From NCBI GenBank assembly GCA_907163345.1, contig CAJQUN010000003.1, positions 10,334,821-10,398,820 of the forward strand: DNA of 64,000 nucleotides. The letters are read 5' to 3'. Below the pieces are notes generated by a model. The model saw only the letters and a list, made by a program, of their open reading frames with translations. It had not been told where the DNA came from and searched no databases. Made by a program: the position numbers and the translations under genes. The stretch is from Haberlea rhodopensis (Eukaryota > Streptophyta > Magnoliopsida > Lamiales > Gesneriaceae). This document shows, in pieces, positions 56,029 through 64,000 of this stretch (position 1 is the stretch's first letter; each line of letters starts with the position of its first letter).

Positions 56029-57597
56029 GTCATGGATAATGAACATCTTGTCTAAGGATATTTTTGGTGGAATTGTATATTCTAGTGATGCCTCACAAGT
56101 GTGGGAGGATTTGAAGGAACAATTTGATGAGATAAGTGGCTCTAGGATTTTTTTTATCCATCGATAAATTGGTAGGTTGATGCAGGGGGATTCTTCGGTT
56201 TCAGTGTATTTGTAACTCAAGCAGCTTTGGATGAGTTTGCTTCACTAGTTACACTTCCTACATGTCAATGCCCTACTGCTCAGAAATATGTTGAAAATGA
56301 CAAACAACAAAAGCTTCTTCAGTTTTTTGATGGGCTTAAACGAAATTTATGCTTCTGTCCGAAGCCAGATACTTATGATGATTCCATTATCCACTATTGG
56401 TCAAGCTTTTTCAATGATCTGACGGGAAGAATCTGATCGCTCAATACTTCTACAATCCATAGCAGTGTTTTATTCGAACCAACAGAGGACATATCATTCA
56501 AAGAAGGATTTTCTTAAATGTGAACATTGTAATTAGTCCGGTCACACAAATGCTGCATGTTGGGAAGAGTGTTGGTCAAAACAAAAGGTATCAAGGACAT
56601 AACAAGAAAACTGAAGCAAATGTGGTTGAGGCAGAAAGTATGGAGAATGTTCTTTAACAGAGTATTTTGGCTCCAACTTTTACAGATGCATAATATGCTG
56701 AAATTTTGAAGATGTTAGGTGCTAATTCTATCAAGTCCCCCACTGGTATTTCAACAAATATGGCAGGTAGAATGATATCTCCATTGCTACTTGTTGTTTG
56801 AGTCGATGAAACATATATACAGGGGCTAATGAACACATGGTTGGAAGTTCTTTTATGCTAAGAGACTCTAAATCCATTTCACTTCCTACTAGTTATGTGA
56901 GTTTGCCTACTGGTAGTAGTATCATTGCCAACTTGATATGTTCATTATCCTTTAATGACTCAATCATTCTCCATGATGTCTTGTACATTTCTAGCTTCAA
57001 GTTCAATTTGCTCTCGGTTTCTAAACTTGCTAAGTATCACCCATGCTTTGTTTCCTTTTTCCCACATTTTGTCTCTTTCAGGACTTCAAAAATGGGAAGA
57101 TAATAGGGATTGTCGGAGAAGGGAATGGACTATACCATATTGATTCCCAATGCTTCCTTGAACTCACGTCCAAGTAATGTACATAATTGTTCTTTTTTAC
57201 AGCCATGTTACAAGGCTTATTTTCCAATAAAACTATTGTTTCTAATTTTGCTGTTATTATTCCAGTTGACATAAGAGATTAGGCCATGTGTTAACTTCAA
57301 GGATGAAGTTTTTACCTTTTCTTGTCAAAAAACATTTGCTTAGCTCATTGTTATCTATGCCCTGAATCTAAACAAGCAAGGCTTGTTTTTCCTTTGGTCA
57401 CTTCTTCTAAAAATACACGGTTATTTGAATTGATTCATATTGATATTTGGGGGCCATTTAATACAAAAACTTACAATGGGGAGCGATATTTTTTGACAAT
57501 AGTTGATAACTTTTATAGAGGAACATGGGCCTTATTGATGTCATATACTTGCTTCGAACCTTCTTTCTTTTATTTCGCTCATTGTCAAAACCATTAG

Positions 57598-59212
57598 TGT
57601 GATGACCCCAAATTTTTGCCTTGCCCCAAATCATGTTAGCTATTTAATGGACTTGCTCAAATCTAGTCAATAGTAATTCAATGACACTAAGTGCTTTAAC
57701 ACAAATCTTGCCACCATCCAATCCCATTCAACCACCATTCAATCACATTCAATACAATATAATAACATTTAATGGCTTACTTAAATCATGACATTAGATT
57801 GCCAAAGTTTTGTAATTTTCAATAAATTCTTCTTCATTACCCATTGATTACCACATTCATTACTTACTCAAATTATGAAATGTGATAACCACTCAATTTG
57901 CCTATTCGAGTGCATTTTTCAATCTTGATTAGTCATTCATCTCCTTGCTAAATTTATAAACTAAAATGGCTAGGATTTATGATCAACTTAAATGTCTCTA
58001 AATCATGATCCTAAACTAAAGATGATGACCCCATATGTTCATCCCATTGATGACCCCAACTCATTCCCATCAATCCACCCCACTTAATTGCCTCCCAATT
58101 ACATTAATAACATCCGCTCATCATTCCACTAAATTCTTGCAATTAGGAGCCAACATAGAGGATCTAACCTCCCCACATTAAAATCACCCTACATCTTGCC
58201 AAGAAAAGACTACTCTACACTTAGCATTCTTCGAGAATCATACACTACACACACACACACAAATATTTCGAAAACTTACAAGGAAGAGAGGAGGAGGTTT
58301 TCACCATTTTCTCAACCCGAATCTCATCTCAACGTGCTTCGACAGTAAGTGGGCTCTTGTTATACATTCATTTCGTTTTTGAAAAATCATAAGTATGTTT
58401 TGAAACTCAATCGATTATGTGAATTATGTTGAAACTATGAAATTATGATGTTTTGATGAAAATTATATTTTTGAAGCACTTTAAATATCGAAATCCAATT
58501 GGTGGGAATTCCAAGTTCTGTTTCTATTTCTGACCCTGATGCGGTGGGATTATAACCGACATTCTGACCTGATACGGTGGTTAACCGTTGTTCTGGAAAG
58601 TCCAGACCCTTTATTCGTGGGTGATCCGATATTCTGACCTTATCTCTAGGAGGGTTAAGTCTAGAGAACTGATATCAGTACCAGGAGGAAATTAGAGGAT
58701 TTAATGTGCTTTACGTATATGAAAAATATTTCTGATATGACATGTTCTGTTCTGGCTCTGATTAGAGCAACTCTGTTAAGTTTATGTTTCAGTATTCATA
58801 TCAGTTTATGCTCCGATTATAATATATGTTTTGGAAAAATTATGAAAAAGTATTATATTGTCACATCGATTGGCCCCCGCTTGCTGTGTGTTTTTCCCAA
58901 ACACTCACCCCCTTACCTCCCCTCCCAGACAAAGTCGAAGTAGAAGAGATCGAGGAAGAAAGAGAAGAACAATTCTGGGGATGGTGATCCACGAGGAGTC
59001 TTAAAGAAGATTTACTATACTTATTTACGCTTCCACAACTTTTATTAAATTCGAGACAATTGTATTTCATCTTTGCAATTGTAATGACAATTTATTGATT
59101 TTGGAATAAATAGACTAGTTTTATCATAGATCTGTACACGAGGCTTGTTTTATCTGAATATCATGTTTGGATTCAACGCCGGTGTCACGCGCTCGGGTTT
59201 CGGGGCGTGACA
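57598..59212 (+). repeat. 5' LTR of the gag-only gypsy element
   Basis: 1615 bp from TGTGATGACCCC to GGGGCGTGACA. Contains a CA microsatellite (58248-58261) and short repeats around TTCTGACCTGATACGGTGG. It is very similar to the 3' LTR, with substitutions such as TTTGCCTT/TTTCCCTT near the start and small indels. Confidence 0.93.
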
Positions 59213-59218
59213 ATTTAG

Positions 59219-59230
59219 TGGTATCAGAGC
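59219..59230 (+). other. Primer-binding site (initiator tRNA-Met type)
   Basis: TGGTATCAGAGC six bases after the LTR end. Confidence 0.93.
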
Positions 59231-59629
59231 GAAACCAGGTTCCATGATCCCGCCGTGAAAAGATTTTTGGTTGATATAAATCAATCGAATTATAAATCAC
59301 TGATCTAAGACAATTGATTAAAATCGAAAATCAGTTGGAATCCAAAATCTGAAAATAGTATTTTATTTCTAAAAAAAAAAAATTCGAAACCCTAGATATA
59401 AGTTCATCACCGCCGCCACCTCGCCACCACCGGAAAAACGACGGCCGACTATCGACCTAGAGCACCTCCACCACTATCTCACGTCCAAATTATCAGCCCC
59501 ATCAGACCTAGCATTCCTGGTCAATTTCGTCGCTGAAGATCCACGCCTGGAGAGTTTTCTACCGCTCCCGTTTCCAGTACTTTCGAACGTCGATTGACAA
59601 GTCCAATTTGATTTCGGCGAGGAACGAGC

Positions 59630-60560
59630 ATAGATGAACAATAGCCCTCAACGAATTCCAAAATTCAGGCACCAATCATCTTTCGAATTTTTGCCCAAGA
59701 ACCCTAATTTTCGAAAAAAATTCCGAATTCGATTAATTAGTCAATCCGAACACCATTTCCAAATTAAATCTGGGTTTCTATTCCTTGAACTTGTCGATCC
59801 AAAGCCCTCGAACAAATCAGATTCACATTCAAAGGAATGTATTCAATTCGAGCCTATAATCTTGCGTATGAACCCTAATTTGCGCGGAGATTCAATCATC
59901 GACTTCTCCCAATATTTGAACGCCAATTTCAAATTTATTTTGGGTTAATGATCCAATTATCATCCCTAATAAAAGCCCTATGACATTATACAGTCACAAA
60001 CGAAGGAAATGCGTCAATTACGGATCACGTTTTGAACTCTTCGAAACCCTATTTACCCAAAATTTAGCCATCGATTTTCCCACCAATTGCAACGAAATTT
60101 CCAAATTAATTCGGGAGTAATAATCGAATTAGCATCCTTGACAAAAGCCCTCAACTAAATTCGAACCCCAGCCGCGGAATTATTGCAAATTGTAAATCTA
60201 ATATCCTTTGGTAAGAACCCTAAAATTGTGAAATTCCCATATTTGATGTCTCAATCAATTCGAACCCCATTACCAAATTACTTATGAGTTATTAATCCCG
60301 TCAGCATTTCAATCCAAAGCCCTATGAAAATTTTGAATTCCAATAATCGAACATTGAGTAATTTCGAATCGAAATTGCTCCCCAAGAACCCTAATGGGCG
60401 AAAAATTTCACTACCGATTTTATCCATCATTCGAACACTAAAATCCAATTAATTTTAGGATCTCATTCGAAATCATGCCATAAATAAAAGCCCTCTTCTA
60501 ATTTTAAATTCAATCGACGATTCATGACGAAATTCAAAACCCTAATTCCAGCCCTATGAA
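59630..60560 (+). repeat. Degenerate 172-bp tandem repeat in the gypsy leader, about 5.5 copies
   Basis: Two landmarks recur in step. AAAGCCCT is at 59801, 59972, 60144, 60315 and 60487; AACCCTA-type blocks are at about 59699, 59870, 60043, 60215 and 60386, and a last at 60537. Between them each unit has a CGAACxCCAxxxxCAAATTxA block and a CGATTTTxxCCA block. Unit identity is only moderate, so this is old. The open frame 59634-59948 lies inside and is probably accidental. Confidence 0.8.
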
Positions 60561-60692
60561 CTCTAAAAAAAAAAAATCAAAATAATTTTTTTATGATTCC
60601 CTCATACTTTTAACCCTTACAATTTTAAAAAATATATAAATTATTACTTTAAGTTTTTAATTGGACAAAACTCTCTCCCTAATTGAGATTAG

Positions 60693-61123
60693 GTGATGTC
60701 GAACCGAGCACAGACCGCTATGATCCGTCGTTTGGGGCAGGAGATGGAACAATCCAAGGAGTCCATAGCAGAGCTTCTAGAGTTTTGGACCATTTGCACG
60801 GAGAGGTACAACTGTTTGCCTATTATGACAATCAAACAGGGGAAGATGTCAACGGAGCTAAATAGGAGATCACGAGGCTCACCGATCTCCGTAGAGCTGA
60901 TATTGATAGAATTCAAACCATGGCAAACCAAAGTGAGAACCTCCGGCAGGAATACGATACCGGTCGAGTGCTAAGAGAGGCTAGGATTATTGCCCTCGAG
61001 ATGGAAATCGAAGAGCTCATCGAGATGAACCATGGGTGTTGCACGATCTCGAAGAGCTGCATGGATCCTCAACAACATGCAAGAGGAGGAAAACCCCGAG
61101 ATAGACCCATTAGAAGAAGATGA
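60693..61123 (+). pseudogene. Small coiled-coil reading frame upstream of gag, frameshifted
   Basis: Frame 1 starts MSNRAQTAMIRRLGQEMEQS and runs on as a helix-prone stretch (KESIAELLEFWTICTERY); another frame continues with RADIDRIQTMANQSENLRQE and ARIIALEMEIEELIEM. Together they look like one coiled-coil protein broken by one or two frameshifts near 60830-60870. Gypsy elements of this type can have a short reading frame ahead of gag; I know no function. Confidence 0.5.
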
Positions 61124-61383
61124 TGAGGAGGAATTCGGAGATAGGGACATTATCGATTAGTTTAAAATATGTATGTTAATAAAAATATTACATATTGCAA
61201 TTTAATAAGAATATTAAGAATCTTTAGTATTTTATTAATTTCATTTGAATTCATTGGAAACCTTATTCAACTATCAATAAAATTATTTTATTTTATTCAA
61301 AGTTGTCTACATTTTGTCTATCTCGAACATACGCTCGTTATACCATTGCACAACAATCTTAGAGAGTTACGAATTTGTAGGAA

Positions 61384-62652
61384 ATGGCTGGTCGACCTAT
61401 TCGTAACAATCAAAACCCCAACTACGCAGTTCCTCCTAACACTAATGAGGAGAGAACGGATGGAGACCAGAATCCTCAACCTCCACAGCCACAACTCCCG
61501 AGGGTGGGTCTGAGCCGCGAAGACTTGATGGCAATAGCCACCATTGTGGCTACAACACTACAAGGCATGGGTAACCCTGCTAACAACCAGCCACAACCGC
61601 ATCCTGCCTCACCTCCACAAGGAGTCAAGTACCATTATGAGTCTCTTCGTAAGAACAGGGTTCCGACATTTGATGGCAACCCAGATCCCGAAATGGCCCA
61701 GAATTGGCTTAAGCAAATAGAAAATCACCACAGACTGCTGGAAGTACCTGAAAACATCAAGGTTGAAGTCACTACATCATTTCTCATTGATCGGGCGGGT
61801 AAATGGTGGGAAAACGTGTCATCATTGATGGCGGAAACGGGACCAATCACTTGGCAAAGGTTCCGAAACTCATTCCTAAAGCAATATTTCCCAGCAGCCG
61901 TGCAAATTCAGAAGCTGAGAGAGTTCGAGCACTTGATACAGACTATTGACATGTCGGTGGTAGAATATACCTCGAAGTTCAACTCTCTAGGAACTTATGC
62001 ACCAACCATTATGGCAGATGAGACCCTGAAACTACATCGCTTCAGGAATGGGTTAAACAGTCGTATCCAATCTGCCGTAGCAATCTATGAAACCACAAAC
62101 TTTGGAGACTTAATGGGAGCACCCATTAGGGCTGAAGCGGATATACGACGTCGTGAAGAGGAATTTAAGCGCAAGCGACCTCCCCTTAGCCAACACGCCG
62201 CCAATGGTCAGGATTTCAAACGACCAAACCAATCCAATAAGCAGCAAGAGGGACGCATATCCGCCCCATTCAATCAAAGGATTCCAAAATGTCCCACTTG
62301 TGACTTCGCACATAGCGGCGAATGTCACAGAAAGACTGGAGCTTGCTTCCGATGTGGGAAGTTCGGACATAGAATTGCCGATTGTCCTGAAGTCGAGAAA
62401 ATGAGGACAGGTTCAGGAAATAGTGCCCCTCCAAACAAGCCAATGGAGAACAAACCAAATGCTCGGGTCTATGCCATAACCCAAGAGAAAACAGAGGCCG
62501 TGAACGAAGCCGTGGCAGGTACCATTTTATTAAACAAATTTTCAGTATATGCATTGCTTGATTGTGGTGTCATGCATTCATTATATCCAAGAGGTTCTGA
62601 GGAACTAGCACTTAAGCCGTATATACCCTTATCTCTTCTAAGGTCAAATTGA
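61384..62652 (+). CDS. Gag and truncated protease of the gag-only gypsy element
   Basis: 422 codons from MAGRPIRNNQNPNYAVPPNT. Gag domain: VPTFDGNPDPEMAQNWLKQI, RAGKWWENVSSLMAETGPIT, FRNSFLKQYFPAAVQIQKLR. CCHC knuckle CFRCGKFGHRIADCPE, preceded by a second Cys cluster (CPTCDFAHSGEC). The protease start reads YALLDCGVMHSLY, where active enzymes have D-S/T-G, so the Ser/Thr is replaced by Cys and the enzyme ends soon after. The frame is intact and the gag could still be made; everything to the end of pol is deleted. Confidence 0.92.
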   Translation: MAGRPIRNNQNPNYAVPPNTNEERTDGDQNPQPPQPQLPRVGLSREDLMAIATIVATTLQGMGNPANNQPQPHPASPPQGVKYHYESLRKNRVPTFDGNPDPEMAQNWLKQIENHHRLLEVPENIKVEVTTSFLIDRAGKWWENVSSLMAETGPITWQRFRNSFLKQYFPAAVQIQKLREFEHLIQTIDMSVVEYTSKFNSLGTYAPTIMADETLKLHRFRNGLNSRIQSAVAIYETTNFGDLMGAPIRAEADIRRREEEFKRKRPPLSQHAANGQDFKRPNQSNKQQEGRISAPFNQRIPKCPTCDFAHSGECHRKTGACFRCGKFGHRIADCPEVEKMRTGSGNSAPPNKPMENKPNARVYAITQEKTEAVNEAVAGTILLNKFSVYALLDCGVMHSLYPRGSEELALKPYIPLSLLRSN

Positions 62653-62693
62653 CTCAAGTTTCAAGGACGAAACTTCCAATAAGGAGGGAGGGA

Positions 62694-64000
62694 TGTGATG
62701 ACCCCAAATTTTTCCCTTGCCCCAAATCATGTTAGCCATTTAATGGACTTGCCCAAATCTAGTCAATAGTAATTCAATGACACTAAGTGCTTTAACACAA
62801 ATCTTTTGCCACCATCCAATCCCATTCAACCACCATTCAATCACATTCAATACAATATAATAACATTTAATGGCTTACTTAAATCATGACATTAGATTGC
62901 CAAAGTTTTGTAATTTTCAATAAATTCTTCTACATTACCCATTGATTACCACATTCATTACTTACTCAAATTATGAAATGTGATAACCACTCAATTTGCC
63001 TATTCAAGTGCATTTTTCAATCTTGATTAGTCATTCATCTCCTTGCTAAAATTATAAACTAAAATGGCTAGGATTTATGATCAACTTAAATGTCTCTAAA
63101 TCATGCTCCTAAACTAAAGATGATGACCCCATATGTTCATCCCATAGATGACCCCAACTCATGCCCATCAATCCACTCCACTTAATTGCCTCCCAATTAC
63201 ATTAATAACATCCACTCATCATTCCACTAAATTCTTGAAATTAGGAGCCAACATAGAGGATCTAACCTCCCCACATTAAAATCACCCTACATCTTGCCAA
63301 GAAAAGACTACTCTACACTTAGCATTCTTCGAGAATCATACAATACACACACACACACAAATATTTCGAAAACTTACAAGGAAGAGAGGAGGAGGTTTTC
63401 ACCATTTTCTCAATCCGAATCTCATCTCAACGTGCTTCGACAGTAAGTGGGCTCTTGTTATACATTCATTTCGTTTTTGAAAAATCATAAGTATGTTTTG
63501 AAACTCAATCGATTATGTGAATTATGTTGAAACTATGAAATTATGATGTTTTGTGAAAATTATATTTTTGAAGCACTTTAAATATCGAAATCCAATTGGT
63601 GGGAATTCCAAGTTCTGTTTCTATTTCTGACCCTGACGCGGTGGGATTATAACCGACATTCTGACCTGATACGGTGGTTAACCGTTGTTCTGGAAAGTCC
63701 AGACCCTTTACTCGTGGGTGATCCGATGTTCTGACCTTATCTCTAGGAGGGATAAGTCTAGAGAACTGATATCAGTACCAGGAGGAAATTAGAGGATTTA
63801 ATGTGCTTTACGTATATGAAAAATATTTCTGATATGACATGTTCTGTTCTGGCTCTGATTAGAGCAACTCTGTTAAGTTTATGTTTCAGTATTCATATCA
63901 GTTTATGCTCCGATTATAATATATGTTTTGGAAAAATTATGAAAAAGTATTATATTGTCACATCGATTGGCCCCCGCTTGCTGTGTGTTTTTCCCAAACA
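62694..64000 (+). repeat. 3' LTR of the gag-only gypsy element (cut by the window end)
   Basis: Starts TGTGATGACCCC after a polypurine tract AAGGAGGGAGGGA. 1307 bp visible, collinear with 57598-58905. Confidence 0.93.

Larger units (their letters stand above)
54789..57597 (+). mobile_element. Older Ty1/copia relic, truncated at integrase
   Basis: Primer-binding-like TGGTACAAGAGC (54789-54800); gag start with PFGTPGINLVDEQLLGTEKY and AIWSRAMLIAKIS; QVWEDLKEQFDEISGSRIFF; LLQFFDGLKRNLCFCPKPDT; a CCHC region near 56518-56560 (CEHCN...SGHTNAAC); protease/pre-integrase with LHDVLYISSFKFNLLSVSKL; CYLCPESKQARLVFPLVTSS and FELIHIDIWGPFNTKTYNGE of integrase. Many stops and shifts. It is cut off at 57597 by the LTR of a gypsy element and carries a DNA element at 55152-56028. 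Confidence 0.88.
57598..64000 (+). mobile_element. Gag-only Ty3/gypsy element (continues beyond the window)
   Basis: 5' LTR 57598-59212, tRNA-Met primer-binding site 59219-59230, a long leader with a 172-bp tandem repeat, a small coiled-coil reading frame, gag with the first part of protease, polypurine tract (62681-62693) and 3' LTR from 62694. RT, RNase H and integrase are missing. It inserted into the older copia relic (flank ATTAG at 57593-57597; the other flank is outside). Confidence 0.93.

Overview
The window is eukaryotic nuclear DNA from a flowering plant, probably a eudicot. The evidence is the density and type of transposable elements (Tekay-like and Tat-like Ty3/gypsy, Ty1/copia, RTE-type LINE, hAT elements), plant-only families (OVATE, DUF1985, plant DHHC S-acyltransferase), short GT-AG introns and AT-rich intergenic DNA. 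The species cannot be named from sequence. Bases 9236-9735 are a 500-N assembly gap.

Host genes are few. The left edge (about 1-2340, minus strand) holds the 5' exons of a small coiled-coil gene that runs out of the window. A short intronless gene for a two-helix membrane protein lies at 37672-38004 (+). Two host-gene relics are visible: an OVATE-domain fragment (22874-23053, -) and a plant DHHC palmitoyltransferase pseudogene (44262-47700, -) interrupted by a LINE.

Almost everything else is mobile DNA, much of it nested. In order: a decayed hAT element with matching ends (5153-7082); remnants of a Tat-like LTR and primer-binding site split by a 763-bp inverted-terminal-repeat element (7438-8200); the gap; a Tekay-like chromovirus in the tandem order partial internal / LTR / internal / LTR (9736-20900, minus), abutting the LTR of an older relative (20901-22747); a pol-deleted Tat-like element with intact ends and an intron-containing antisense gene (26954-33226), inserted in an Ac-like hAT relic; a truncated second Tat-like element with the same antisense gene (about 33620-36320); a long inverted-repeat (foldback) element whose arms both carry DUF1985 fragments (about 39062-43480); an almost complete copia element with 236-bp LTRs (48489-53902); an older copia relic (54789-57597) hosting a 877-bp hAT element with a tRNA-like module (55152-56028); and a gag-only gypsy element (57598 to beyond the end) whose leader carries a 172-bp tandem repeat.

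The most interesting signals are: the antisense genes of both Tat-like elements, each with a TATA box at an equivalent place; the paired GCGATCGATCGC palindromes kept in three LTRs; the foldback element; the nested 54/190-bp repeat; and the 172-bp array in the gypsy leader. No gene appears to work with a neighbour as a pathway; the relations here are insertion order and parasite/host-element relations.
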